DNA from: Streptomyces flavidovirens DSM 40150 | GTDB taxonomy: Bacteria > Actinomycetota > Actinomycetes > Streptomycetales > Streptomycetaceae | NCBI RefSeq assembly: GCF_000429085.1 | Contig: NZ_AUBE01000030.1 | Coordinates: 1 to 64,000 of the forward strand | Direction: 5' to 3' | DNA length: 64,000 nt | In this document: in pieces, positions 16,713 through 26,420 of the stretch | Layout of the letters: each line of letters opens with the position of its first letter | Position numbering within the stretch: the first letter of the stretch is position 1 | The notes under the pieces: model-generated | Told to the model about the DNA's origin: nothing | What the model saw: the letters and a program-made list of their open reading frames with translations, nothing else | Database searches by the model: none | Made by a program: the position numbers and the translations under genes

Positions 16713-19700
16713 CCCCGAAGGCGGTGCGGTGGCGCACCACGGAGCCGTGCCGGTCCTTGACGACCTCGAGCTGGGTGGTGACGCGGCGCCGCAGGTCGGC
16801 GACGTGGCTGACGATGCCGACGCTGCGGTCGCGTTCGCGCAGGGAGTCCAGTACGTCGAGGACCTCGTCCAGGGTCTGGTCGTCGAGGCTGCCGAAGCCC
16901 TCGTCGATGAAAAGCGTGTCGAGCCGTACGCCGCCGGCCTCATCGGTGACCACGTCGGCGAGGCCGAGCGCGAGGGCGAGCGAGGCGAAGAACGTCTCGC
17001 CGCCGGACAGGGTCGCCGTGTCGCGCTCGATGCCCGTCCAGGCGTCGACGACGTGCAGCCCGAGCCCGGAACGGCCGCGGCCGCCGGACCTGGCGTCGGA
17101 GTGGACAAGCGTGTAGCGGCCGGACGACATGCGCTGGAGGCGGGCCGTGGCGGCTGCCGCGACCTGCTCAAGGCGGGCCGCCAGGACGTACGACTCCAGC
17201 CGCATCTTGCGTTCGTTGTCGACGGAGGTGCCGGCTGTGAGCGAGGCGAGGCGGGCCACCCGTTCGTACTGCTCGCGCAGTGGACCCAGGCGCCTTGTCT
17301 CCTCGGCGGCCTGCCGCGACAGGGCGGTGAGGGCGGCGCAGCGCTCGCGGGCGGCGTCCAGGGCCGACGCGGCGTCGAGGAGTTGGCGCTCGGCGGCATC
17401 GAATGCCGCTTGGGCCTGCTGCGGTACGGCCTGGGGCCGGCGGGCGGCCGCGGCGGTCTCCGGCTCCGCGAGCCGGTCGGCCACGGCGGCCTGTTCGCGC
17501 TGCCAGTCGTCGATCCTGTGCTGGAGGTCGCGCTGCTCCGCTTCCCCGAGCAGCGCCTGAGCCGCGGCGTGCGGGGTGTCGAACCCGGCCTTGAACGCGG
17601 CGTCGGCGACCCGGTCGTGTGCCTCCTTGAGGCGCTGGGCGGTGACGTCGACCGCGCGCACTGCCTCGGCGGCTTCACCGAGCACGCGAACGCGGCGCTC
17701 CAGCAGCGCGGCGTGCTCGGCGACGCTGCGCGCTTCGCCGCGTGCGGCGGTCAACTCCGCTTCGAGGGAGGCCTGCTCGCGGTCCAGTGCCTCGCGCTGC
17801 GAGGTACGGGCGGCGGCCCGGCGCTCGGCCTGCTGCTGCGCGTCGACGCGTCGCGCGTACTCGCGCTCGGCACGGTCCAGCGCCTCGCGGGCGGCGTGCA
17901 GACCGGCGGCGGCGGTGCGCGCTGCCGCGTGCTCGCGGCGCAATTCCTCGACGAGGCGGGCCAGTTCGCGGACGCTCACGTCACGAGGGCCGCCCGCGCG
18001 CGGGGCCGTACCTCCGCCGAACGCCGAGCCGTCACACGCCTCATCCAGCGGGTCCGACTCGGCCGCCGGTCCCGCGTACTGCGCCGGGACAGCCGGCCCG
18101 GCCTCCTGAGAGTCCTCAAGGCGCGCACCGGCGCCGCCTCCGCCCGGCCCCGCACTACGGCCCGCTGCCCGGTCCGGGAGGCCGGAGCCCGCCACTTCGC
18201 CCACACCGGAGCCGACAGCGCGGCCGACACCGGCCGTTCCCGTTCCGTCCCGCCCCGCATCGCTGCCCGCCACTGCGCCCAGCAAGCCGGAAACCGCCCC
18301 CGGAGCCCCGTCCGCCGCGCCGGTCCGGGCTCCGGACGCGTCCTGCCGGGCGGCCGCCGTCCCGGTGGGGTCTTCCGCCGGGGACGTCGGGGAAGGCACG
18401 GCAGCGGAAGCCGCCCCGCCGGCCGGTCCCGCACCGGCGCCGTCCCCCGCGAAGCCGGACGCCTGCGCCGGGTGAGATGCGGTGCCGGCGCCGGTCCGCG
18501 CGGTGGGCCTCGTCGCCTCCGAAGTCACGCTTTCGGCGTCGGAGCCCCGCGCCTCGGCGCGGGCCGCCGCGTGGTCCTCCCGTACCGCTGCCAGCGCGCG
18601 CTCCGCCCTGCCGCGCGCCGCCTCGGCGTGGGTGTGGGCCTCGTACGCCGCCTCTTCCGCTGTACGGTCCACCTGGTCCGCAGCCGCCCGCGCGGGCTTC
18701 GGGTGCTCCGGCGAGCCGCAGACCGCGCACGCTTCACCGTCGCGCAGGCCCGCCGCCAGCTCCGCCGCGATGCCCCGCAGCCGGCGTTCCTTCAGGTCCA
18801 GCCACCTCTCGTGCGCCGCGGCTGCCCCGTCGCGGGCCGCCCGCAGCCGGTCCTCGGCGGCTGTGACCTGCTCGGCGAGTACGTCGCGCCGGCGCGCGGC
18901 GTCGAGTCTGCGGCGGGCCGGTTCCAGCCTGCCCGCCAGGTGCTCCGCGCGGGTCACCGCGTCCTGCGCCGCCTCGATGCGCTCCTGGCAGCGGCGGCGG
19001 GTCGCGTCCCAGCCGCCCAGCCAGTCGGCGGCGTCCCGCAGCAGCTCGTCGTCGTCGCGGGCCTGGCGCTCCAGCGCCGCCCGCTCCCGGCCGATCTCCT
19101 CGCTCCGCCGCTCCGCCCTGCGCGCGGCTTCCAGGCCCCCGAGGTCCTGGCGCAGGGTGCGTTCCAGCGCGGCGAGCTGTTCGGCTCCGGCGTCGGCGAG
19201 GTCCGCCGGCAGTTCGGCCCGCGAGCGCTCGCGGGCGCCGCTCGCCGCGCGGTGCTCCCGCTCGGCGTCGTCGCGCAGTGACAGGGCCGGGGCGACGCGC
19301 TCGGCCCGGCGGGCGCGCTCGTGCCGCTCACGCAGCCGCTCGTACTCGGGGCGCCGCGCTTCGAGTGCGTCGGCGCGCCGCCGCGCGTCGGCGTAACGCT
19401 GCTGGAGGGCGGCCAGTTCGCGCTCGTCCTCCAGCGTGCGCCGGGCCGCCGCCCGCCGGCTTCCCGCCGCGGCGACCGCCGACTCCGCGATGTCCAGGCG
19501 CTCGCGCGCACCGCTGCGCGCGATCGCGGCCCATTCCCGTACGGCTTCGGCGAGTCCGGGCTCGCCCGGCTGCGCGCCGGGCAGGGGCCAGGCTCGCGCG
19601 TCCGCGCTGTCGCCCGCCGCCTGTGCCATCCGCTGCGCGACGGCGAGGAGCCGCTCGTCCCCCGCGCGCACCTGCTGCTCCGCGGCGCGGCGCAGTTCGG

Positions 19701-20283
19701 CGAGCCGTTCCTCGACGGCGGCGAAGCGGCGGGTGTCGAAGAGCCGGCCGAGGAGCTTGCCGCGTGCCTCCGCGTCGGCGCGCAGGAAGCGCGCGAAGTC
19801 GCCCTGGGGCAGCAGCACCACCTGGCAGAACTGTTCCCGGCTCATGCCGAGAAGCTGCGTGATCTCCTCGCCGATCTCCTGGTGGGAGCGGCTGAGCGCC
19901 TTCCACCCGGTGTCGGGTACGTACTCGCGCAGCCAGCTCTGCGCCTTCTCCGTGGTGAAGCCGGTGCCCTTCTTCTTGGGGCGCGGCTGTGCGGGCCGCC
20001 GGGTGACCTTCAGACGCCGTCCGCCCACCGTCAGTTCGAGGCGTACTTCCGTGGGCAGGTCGTGCGGTGCGTGGTCGCTGCGCAGCGAGGCGCCGGGGCT
20101 CTGCCGGGCTCCGGGCACAGCCCCGTACAGCGCGTAGCAGACGGCGTCCAGGACGGACGTCTTGCCCGCACCGGTCGGTCCGTGCAGGAGGAAGATCCCG
20201 TCGGCGCTGAGCGCGTCGAAGTCGATTTCCTGGGTGGCGCCGAAGGGTCCGAAGGCCGTGATGTCCAGCGAGTGCAGTCTCAC
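16702..20283 (-). CDS. sbcC: SbcC exonuclease subunit (Rad50-like ATPase)
   Basis: 1193 residues, longer than usual for the family. Walker A GPTGAGKT is at 35-42, and LLPQGDFARFLRA is the conserved Q-loop region. There are long coiled coils and a zinc hook CAVCGSPEHPKPA near residue 517. The C-terminal half has the signature SGGETFFASLALAL and Walker B FIDEGFGSLDD. With SbcD it cleaves hairpins and processes DNA ends. Between about residues 585 and 765, just after the hook, lies a Gly/Ala/Ser/Thr/Pro-rich low-complexity stretch that should not form a coiled coil. GTG at 20283 overlaps the SbcD stop by 4 bp, so translation is coupled. Confidence 0.93.
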   Translation of the reverse strand: MRLHSLDITAFGPFGATQEIDFDALSADGIFLLHGPTGAGKTSVLDAVCYALYGAVPGARQSPGASLRSDHAPHDLPTEVRLELTVGGRRLKVTRRPAQPRPKKKGTGFTTEKAQSWLREYVPDTGWKALSRSHQEIGEEITQLLGMSREQFCQVVLLPQGDFARFLRADAEARGKLLGRLFDTRRFAAVEERLAELRRAAEQQVRAGDERLLAVAQRMAQAAGDSADARAWPLPGAQPGEPGLAEAVREWAAIARSGARERLDIAESAVAAAGSRRAAARRTLEDERELAALQQRYADARRRADALEARRPEYERLRERHERARRAERVAPALSLRDDAEREHRAASGARERSRAELPADLADAGAEQLAALERTLRQDLGGLEAARRAERRSEEIGRERAALERQARDDDELLRDAADWLGGWDATRRRCQERIEAAQDAVTRAEHLAGRLEPARRRLDAARRRDVLAEQVTAAEDRLRAARDGAAAAHERWLDLKERRLRGIAAELAAGLRDGEACAVCGSPEHPKPARAAADQVDRTAEEAAYEAHTHAEAARGRAERALAAVREDHAAARAEARGSDAESVTSEATRPTARTGAGTASHPAQASGFAGDGAGAGPAGGAASAAVPSPTSPAEDPTGTAAARQDASGARTGAADGAPGAVSGLLGAVAGSDAGRDGTGTAGVGRAVGSGVGEVAGSGLPDRAAGRSAGPGGGGAGARLEDSQEAGPAVPAQYAGPAAESDPLDEACDGSAFGGGTAPRAGGPRDVSVRELARLVEELRREHAAARTAAAGLHAAREALDRAEREYARRVDAQQQAERRAAARTSQREALDREQASLEAELTAARGEARSVAEHAALLERRVRVLGEAAEAVRAVDVTAQRLKEAHDRVADAAFKAGFDTPHAAAQALLGEAEQRDLQHRIDDWQREQAAVADRLAEPETAAAARRPQAVPQQAQAAFDAAERQLLDAASALDAARERCAALTALSRQAAEETRRLGPLREQYERVARLASLTAGTSVDNERKMRLESYVLAARLEQVAAAATARLQRMSSGRYTLVHSDARSGGRGRSGLGLHVVDAWTGIERDTATLSGGETFFASLALALGLADVVTDEAGGVRLDTLFIDEGFGSLDDQTLDEVLDVLDSLRERDRSVGIVSHVADLRRRVTTQLEVVKDRHGSVVRHRTAFGVSG

Positions 20284-21446
20284 CGGGCGACCTCACGCGT
20301 CATGTCGTCCACGCGTACGTCGTCGAAGGCGTCGTGCAGCACTGTGCGCTCCCGCTCGTCCGGTCCGCTGCCGCCGCGCACATGGGCCACGAAGTCCGCC
20401 GCGATCTGCCGGTCGTCGCGCCCCCTGAGCCGCTGGGCGTACGACGCGAGGGGGTCCTCGGGGGCCCGCTCGGGGTCGAACACGAGGCTGATGGTGTGCG
20501 GGAAACGCGCGCAGAGCCGCGCCATGGGTTCCGTGGGACGTACGGGATCGGTGAGCGTCGCCTCGATCCAGGAATCCTCGTGACGTTCCAGGGAACGGTC
20601 TTCGACGAGTTCCTCCAGGCGCCCCCGGATCCGGGCGACCCGCCTCGGCACGGGGCAGTCGAGCCGCTCCGCCTCGATCTCCCCGCCGGGCCCGAGATCG
20701 AGCAGCCACATCGTCTTGCGGTGGTCCGCTTCGGAGAAGGAGTACGCGAGCGGGGAGCCCGAGTACCGCACCCGCGTGGTGATGGTCTGCGAGCCGTGGA
20801 GGTGGCCCAGCGCCACGTAGTCGACGCCGTCGAAGACACCGGCGGGTACGGACGCCACGCCGCCGATCGTGATGTCGCGTTCACTGTCGCTCGGTTCGCC
20901 GCCCGCTACGAAGGCGTGTGCGAGAACGACCGACCGGGTGCCCTCGGGCCGTCCGGCGAGGTCCGCTCGTACGCGGTCCATCGCCGCTCCGATGACCGCC
21001 TCGTGGCCCACCTTGGTGACCTTGAACTCTTCGCGCACCAGGGCGGGCTCCAGATACGGCAGCCCGTAGAAGGCGACGTCGCCGTGCGCGTCGCGCAGTA
21101 CGACGGGCGTCGTACAACCGGCAGGGTCGGTACGCAGGTGGATTCCGGCCCGGTCGATGAGCCCGGCGCCGACTCCCAGCCTGCGCGCGGAGTCGTGGTT
21201 GCCGGAGATCATGACCGTCGGCACACCGGCGGCGGCGAGCTGGTGCAGAGTCCGGTCGAAGAGTTCGACGGCGGCGAGCGGCGGCACCGCCCTGTCGTAC
21301 ACGTCACCCGCGACGAGTACGGCTTCCACGTCGCGTTCGCGGACCGTCGCCACCAGGTGGTCGAGGAACGCGGCCTGGGCGTCGAGCAGGTTCACCCGGT
21401 GGAAGGACCGCCCCAGATGCCAGTCCGACGTGTGCAGAATCCTCAA
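20280..21446 (-). CDS. sbcD: SbcD nuclease subunit (Mre11-like)
   Basis: 388 residues. Metallophosphoesterase motifs in order: LHTSDWHLGRSF, VLVAGDVYDRAVPP, MISGNHDSARRLG, VVLAHAFVAGG and ALGHLHGSQ, all metal-binding residues present. The C-terminal capping domain follows. The start is the TTG at 21446 (then RILHTSDWHLG), because GGAG lies 7 bp upstream and the longer frame adds residues foreign to the family. It is the first gene of a two-gene operon with sbcC. It forms the Mn-dependent nuclease of the SbcCD complex. Confidence 0.93.
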   Translation of the reverse strand: MRILHTSDWHLGRSFHRVNLLDAQAAFLDHLVATVRERDVEAVLVAGDVYDRAVPPLAAVELFDRTLHQLAAAGVPTVMISGNHDSARRLGVGAGLIDRAGIHLRTDPAGCTTPVVLRDAHGDVAFYGLPYLEPALVREEFKVTKVGHEAVIGAAMDRVRADLAGRPEGTRSVVLAHAFVAGGEPSDSERDITIGGVASVPAGVFDGVDYVALGHLHGSQTITTRVRYSGSPLAYSFSEADHRKTMWLLDLGPGGEIEAERLDCPVPRRVARIRGRLEELVEDRSLERHEDSWIEATLTDPVRPTEPMARLCARFPHTISLVFDPERAPEDPLASYAQRLRGRDDRQIAADFVAHVRGGSGPDERERTVLHDAFDDVRVDDMTREVAR

Positions 21447-21595
21447 GAGACGGCTCCGGCCCGCACTTTTACTTCCTCCGCCCCTGAGCCCGCACCGAAT
21501 CGGCGCGGACCTGACTGTCAGCACTGTCAGCACCGACCACGTTAGCGCCGCCCGGCACCTCGCCCACCACGGACCTCGTTTTTGCCATGGCCGTC

Positions 21596-22222
<627 letters not shown>

Positions 22223-22252
22223 TCGGCCCACCCTATGCGCAGGCCGTGGCGG

Positions 22253-22807
22253 CTACTTCCGGATGAGCAGGATCACGGCCGCGGCCACCACGCCGGTCAC
22301 CACGGCGGTGACGCCGTACGCGAGACGGTGGGTGCGCAGGCCGGGCAGGAAGCGGTCTACGGCGTACCGGCCGGGACCCGCCAGGGTGAGCGCGGTGGCG
22401 GCCGCGGTGAGGAGCACTTCGTACTCCACGCCCTCGGGGGCCAGGAAGCCGCCGCCCCACTTCACCGCGAGCACGTTGACCATGGTGCCCACGACGGCCG
22501 CACCCGCCAGGGGGGTGAGCAGCCCGAGCGCGAGCCCGAGACCGCCGAGGGTCTCGGTGAGACCGGCCACGACGGCCATCGCCTCACCGGCCGGGTAGCC
22601 GCTCGCGGTGAAGAACTTTCCGGTTCCTTCGATCCCGCCGCCGCCGAACCAGCCGAAGAGTTTCTGCGCACCGTGCACGGCCATGGTCAGCCCGAGGGCG
22701 AGACGGAGCACGAGGAGACCGGCGTCGTAGCCGTGAAGCGAGGGCGTACGGCCGGTCGAGGTGCCGCTGATGACGGGTACGCCGAGGGTGCTCGTGGGGG
22801 GAGTCAT
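22253..22807 (-). CDS. DoxX-family membrane protein
   Basis: 184 residues with four membrane helices (LLVLRLALGLTMAVHGAQKLFG; MAVVAGLTETLGGLGLALG; LAGAAVVGTMVNVLAV; TAVVTGVVAAAVILLI). The HGAQKLFGWFGGGG motif is typical of DoxX/DoxD. Members take part in thiol and quinone redox balance at the membrane. ATG at 22807. A perfect inverted repeat 45 bp upstream suggests repressor control, probably by a MarR-type protein encoded elsewhere. Confidence 0.88.
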   Translation of the reverse strand: MTPPTSTLGVPVISGTSTGRTPSLHGYDAGLLVLRLALGLTMAVHGAQKLFGWFGGGGIEGTGKFFTASGYPAGEAMAVVAGLTETLGGLGLALGLLTPLAGAAVVGTMVNVLAVKWGGGFLAPEGVEYEVLLTAAATALTLAGPGRYAVDRFLPGLRTHRLAYGVTAVVTGVVAAAVILLIRK

Positions 22808-22851
22808 TGAGGGGCTCTCTCCTGTTGCCTGTTGGGGGACGGGCTCGCGTT

Positions 22852-22867
22852 ACTTGAAACTTCAAGT
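22852..22867. promoter_or_regulatory. Operator-like palindrome upstream of doxX
   Basis: ACTTGAA-AC-TTCAAGT is a perfect 7+7 inverted repeat in AT-rich DNA inside a GC-rich region, 45 bp before the doxX start and 146 bp before the divergent CoA-binding gene. The pattern resembles MarR-type redox or quinone-sensing operators. Confidence 0.55.
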
Positions 22868-23012
22868 CGCACCTCGCGACGATACACATCGGTACAACGT
22901 TGAACAACAACGCACATGTGAACAGTTCGCGCGTCATCGCGGGAATGCCCGCACGACACCGCCTGTTGGTCAGGGTCACAAGCAGTGACCTTTCGACTCC
23001 AGGAGGCAGGGC

Positions 23013-23420
23013 GTGTACGGCGACCCGGCAACGATCCGCAGGATCCTCACGCAGTCCGGCGACACGTGGGCGGTGGTGGGCCTTTCCGGCAACCGGGCGC
23101 GGGCCGCGTACGGCGTCGCCGAGGTGCTCCAGCGCTACGGCAAGCGCATCGTCCCGGTGCACCCCAAGGCCGAGACGGTCCACGGCGAGCAGGGGTACGC
23201 CTCGCTGGCCGACATCCCGTTCCCGGTCGATGTCGTGGACGTATTCGTCAACAGCCACCTCGCGGGCGGCGTCGCGGACGAGGCGGCGGCGATCGGCGCC
23301 AAGGCGGTGTGGTTCCAGCTCGGGGTGATCGACGAGGCGGCGTACGACCGCACCCGCGCGGCGGGCCTTGACATGGTCATGGACCGCTGCCCGGCGATCG
23401 AGATCCCCCGGCTCGGCTGA
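23013..23420 (+). CDS. CoA-binding domain protein (YccU type)
   Basis: 135 residues, one Rossmann-like CoA-binding domain: WAVVGLSGNRARAAYGVAEVLQRYG, RIVPVHPKAETVHG, DVVDVFVNSHLA and MDRCPAIEIPRLG at the end. GTG at 23013 follows AGGAGG at 22999-23004. It is a stand-alone member of the succinyl-CoA-synthetase-like CoA-binding family; the bound ligand and role are not known. Divergent from doxX. Confidence 0.9.
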   Translation: MYGDPATIRRILTQSGDTWAVVGLSGNRARAAYGVAEVLQRYGKRIVPVHPKAETVHGEQGYASLADIPFPVDVVDVFVNSHLAGGVADEAAAIGAKAVWFQLGVIDEAAYDRTRAAGLDMVMDRCPAIEIPRLG

Positions 23421-23447
23421 GGGACGACCCGGCCGCGACGGACCGGC

Positions 23448-24002
23448 TCAGACGCCGAGCCCGTCGATGACGACCGCGCCCGGCAGGCCCGCGAAGGCCT
23501 TGCCGGGCACGATGAGCTTGCCCCTGCGGCGGCCGCTGCCCACCAGGACCCACGGGACGCCGGTGACGGCGGAGTCCACGAGGAGCGGCCAGCCGGCGGG
23601 GAGCCCGATCGGCGTGATGCCGCCGTACTCCATCCCGGTCTCCCCGACGGCCGTGGCCATCGGGGCGAACGACGCCTTGCGCGCGCCGAGCTGCCTGCGG
23701 ACGGCGCCGTTCACGTCGACGCGCGTACGGGAGAGGACCACGCAGGCGGCCAGGGTGCTCTCGCCGCCCCGCTTGCCGGCGACGACCACGCAGTTCGCCG
23801 ACGCGTCGAGAAGCCCGGCGCCGTAGTGCGCGGCGAAGGCCGCCGTGTCGGCGATGCCGGGGTCGGTGTCGACGTAGATCAGCTCGTCGGCGGGTACGTC
23901 GTTGTTCCATGCGCGCACGGCGTCCGCGACCGGCGCGGTGAGCTGGTCGAGGCAGTCGGGGGCCGGGGTCGCGCTGTCGAAGTCTCCGAGAGGTGTGCGC
24001 AT
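23448..24002 (-). CDS. YbaK/EbsC aminoacyl-tRNA deacylase-like protein
   Basis: 184 residues with the YbaK/ProX fold: VDTDPGIADTAAFAAHYG, NCVVVAGKRGGESTLAACVVLSRTRVDVNG, and the conserved PIGLPAGWPLLVDSAV segment with the GGITPIG loop. Related proteins hydrolyse mischarged Cys- or Ala-tRNA(Pro). Members of this particular subgroup lack proof of activity. It is convergent with the CoA-binding gene, 27 bp apart. Confidence 0.87.
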   Translation of the reverse strand: MRTPLGDFDSATPAPDCLDQLTAPVADAVRAWNNDVPADELIYVDTDPGIADTAAFAAHYGAGLLDASANCVVVAGKRGGESTLAACVVLSRTRVDVNGAVRRQLGARKASFAPMATAVGETGMEYGGITPIGLPAGWPLLVDSAVTGVPWVLVGSGRRRGKLIVPGKAFAGLPGAVVIDGLGV

Positions 24003-24098
24003 GGATCCGACGCTAACAGCCGCCGCCCCGAAGCGTGTTGGGTGTCTCGGCGTACGGGCGGCAGGGACACGGCCCTCGCCGCCGGGAGACCGGGCGGC

Positions 24099-24854
24099 TC
24101 ACTCGGCGCTCTCCGCCTCCAGCTCGGCCAGCGCCAGCAACTGCTCCGGAGTGACACCCTCCGGAATCGGTACGGGCGGGGGCGTCCGCAGCGGCGGCTG
24201 CCAGCCCTTCGCCGCGTCCCAGCTGCGTACGACACGGGCGGGCGCCCCGGCCACCACCGCGTGGTCGGGCACCTCTCCCCGTACGACCGCACCCGCCGCG
24301 ACGACGACGTTACGGCCGAGCCGGGCGCCCGGAAGTATCACGGCGCCCGTGCCGATCCAGCAGCCGGGGCCTATCTCCACCGGGTCCATGCGGGGCCACT
24401 GCTTGCCGACGGGGACGTCCGGATCGTCATAACTGTGGTTGGTGGACGTCACGTACACGAAGGGGCCGAAGTAGCAGTCGTCGGCGATGCTCACCGTCGT
24501 ATCGGCGATGACATGACTGCCCCGGCCGAGGACCACACCGTTGCCCAGCCGCAGGATCGGGTCCGGGCCGAGGTCGAGACCGGGCATCATGCCGGCGGTC
24601 AGCGTGACCTGTTCGCCGATGATGCAGTGGTCGCCGAGGTGGATCCACTGCTCACCGAACACGGTGCCTTGCGGGAAGGCGAGTTTCGTTCCGGTGCCGA
24701 TCGCACCGAAGCGCAGCCGCCCCGGATGCTCGGCGCTGACCGCTCCGGCCTGCTGGAGCCAGCGCCAGCCGCCGTGCACGGCGCTGCTCACCAGGCGGCG
24801 ACGGCAGGCGGCCAACGCGGACAACGCAGAGAACGTGTTTCTGTTCTTCGGCAC
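24099..24854 (-). CDS. Hexapeptide-repeat acyltransferase
   Basis: 251 residues. The left-handed beta-helix repeats are visible from LRFGAIGTGTKLAFP through IHLGDHCIIGEQVTL, IRLG-type turns and IGPGCWIGTGAVILPGARLG. YVTSTNHSYDDPDVPVGKQW carries the catalytic His region of the maltose/nodulation-acetyltransferase type. The acceptor is unknown. GTG at 24854 (then PKNRNTFSALSAL) is preferred because relatives begin there; GTG at 24860 or 24917 is possible and no clear ribosome site decides. It is divergent from the gamma carbonic-anhydrase-like gene. Confidence 0.8.
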   Translation of the reverse strand: MPKNRNTFSALSALAACRRRLVSSAVHGGWRWLQQAGAVSAEHPGRLRFGAIGTGTKLAFPQGTVFGEQWIHLGDHCIIGEQVTLTAGMMPGLDLGPDPILRLGNGVVLGRGSHVIADTTVSIADDCYFGPFVYVTSTNHSYDDPDVPVGKQWPRMDPVEIGPGCWIGTGAVILPGARLGRNVVVAAGAVVRGEVPDHAVVAGAPARVVRSWDAAKGWQPPLRTPPPVPIPEGVTPEQLLALAELEAESAE

Positions 24855-24997
24855 CCGCACACGGTAGTCGGCGGGACGCGGGCGCTCCGCCGCGGCCTGC
24901 TGTGACGTTCGCCCCACCCGGCACCCCAGGGGCCGGAGGCGTCGCTTACGGTTCCCCTGGCGCGACCGACCGGCACAGAAGCACCAAGGAGCACGCG

Positions 24998-25552
24998 ATG
25001 GCAGAGCAGGCTTTGATCACCGGCGTGGGCGGCAAGAAGCCGAAGATCGACCCGTCGGCCTTCGCCGCCCCGACGTCCGTCGTGATCGGAGACGTCACGC
25101 TGGGCGCGGGCGCCAGCGTCTGGTACCACACCGTGCTGCGCGCCGACTGCGGGCCGATCGTCCTCGGCGCCGACAGCAACATCCAGGACAACTGCACCGT
25201 GCATGTGGATCCGGGCTTCCCCGTCACCGTCGGCGATCGTGTCTCGGTCGGGCACAACGCCGTACTGCACGGGTGCACCGTCGAGGACGACGTCCTGGTC
25301 GGCATGGGCGCAACGGTGCTCAACGGCGCGCACATCGGCGCCGGTTCCCTGATCGCCGCGCAGGCGCTGGTGCCGCAGGGCATGCGCGTGCCACCGGGCT
25401 CGCTCGTCGCGGGCGTACCCGCCAAGGTGAAGCGGGAGCTGACGGACGAGGAGCGCGAGGGCATCAGGCTGAACGCCGCGATGTACCTGGAGCTGGCCAA
25501 GGGCCACCGCGAGGCGCACGCCGGCCGGCAGACCGGCGGACCGGCGGACTAA
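24998..25552 (+). CDS. Gamma carbonic anhydrase-like protein
   Basis: 184 residues. Beta-helix hexapeptide repeats are followed by a C-terminal helix. ASVWYHTVLRADCGPIVLGADSNIQDNCTVHVDP and VGHNAVLHGCTV hold the three metal-binding His of the gamma-CA family. ATG at 24998 has AAGGAGC about 8 bp upstream. The product may be a carbonic anhydrase or an acyl-group transferase of the same fold; bacterial members are often inactive as anhydrases. It ends 16 bp before the convergent DedA gene. Confidence 0.9.
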   Translation: MAEQALITGVGGKKPKIDPSAFAAPTSVVIGDVTLGAGASVWYHTVLRADCGPIVLGADSNIQDNCTVHVDPGFPVTVGDRVSVGHNAVLHGCTVEDDVLVGMGATVLNGAHIGAGSLIAAQALVPQGMRVPPGSLVAGVPAKVKRELTDEEREGIRLNAAMYLELAKGHREAHAGRQTGGPAD

Positions 25553-25568
25553 CCGCGGCGTGGAGCGG

Positions 25569-26276
25569 TCACTCGGCGGTCGCCGCGACCTTCTCCGGTG
25601 CGGCGGCCGCCGGCCGGCCCACGGCCTCGGACCGCGCCTCTGCCGCCGCCTCCGCCTGAGCGGCAGACTGAGCGGCGGCCTTCTTCGCGCGGTTCTTGAG
25701 TACGAGCATCGAGGTGAGGCCGAACAGTACGGCGACCACCAGCCCCAGCCACGAGAAGCGCTTGAGCCACGCCTCCGCGACCACACCCACCGAGTAGACG
25801 ACCGCCGTGGTGCCGCCCGCCCACAGGATGCCGCCGAAGACGTTGGCGATGAGGAACTTCCAGTACGGCATGCGCAGTACGCCCGCGAGCGGACCCGCGA
25901 AGATCCGCAGCAGCGCCACGAAGCGGCCGAAGAAGACCGCCCACATGCCCCACTTCTCGAACGAACGCTCCGCCATCGCGATGTTGGATGCGCTGAAGTG
26001 CTTGGGGAACCTCCGGCCCAGTTTCGCCAGCAGCGGCCTGCCGCCCCTGCGCCCGATCGCGTAACCGATCGAGTCACCGATGATGGCGCCCGCCGTGGCG
26101 CAAGCACCGAGTACGTACGGGTTGATGTCGCCGTGCTGCGAGGCGAGCAGGGCCGAGCTCACGAGAACGATCTCGCCCGGCAGCGGAATGCCCAGACTCT
26201 CCAGCCCGATGACGACCCCCACCAGGAGGTAAATGCTGACCGCCGGGATGGTCTCGAGCCACTCCGTGATGTGCAA
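25569..26276 (-). CDS. DedA-family membrane protein
   Basis: 235 residues. The SNARE-associated/DedA domain has re-entrant and membrane helices: SIYLLVGVVIGLESLGIPLPGE, SIGYAIGRRGG, FFGRFVALLRIFAGPLAGVLRM, WAGGTTAVVYSVGVV. It is a lipid or undecaprenyl-phosphate flippase-type family needed for envelope homeostasis. The start is TTG at 26276 (then HITEWLETIP), matched by GGAA 6 bp upstream; the longer frame has no ribosome site. An Ala/Lys-rich cytoplasmic tail follows the last helix. Confidence 0.9.
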   Translation of the reverse strand: MHITEWLETIPAVSIYLLVGVVIGLESLGIPLPGEIVLVSSALLASQHGDINPYVLGACATAGAIIGDSIGYAIGRRGGRPLLAKLGRRFPKHFSASNIAMAERSFEKWGMWAVFFGRFVALLRIFAGPLAGVLRMPYWKFLIANVFGGILWAGGTTAVVYSVGVVAEAWLKRFSWLGLVVAVLFGLTSMLVLKNRAKKAAAQSAAQAEAAAEARSEAVGRPAAAAPEKVAATAE

Positions 26277-26420
26277 CGCCGGTTCCTGTCGTCGTAAGAG
26301 TCGTCGTAAAAAAGGTGCGGTCTGTCCGCCGTGCGCCCCCGTGGCACACGGCGGGCAGCCTACCCGCACCTCGTCACCCCGTGACGGCGTCCGGACGGTC
26401 GCACCCGTCACACGGGCAGG

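Noticed and set aside
16729..19281. 850-residue plus-strand frame
   Set aside because: Shadow of sbcC on the other strand.
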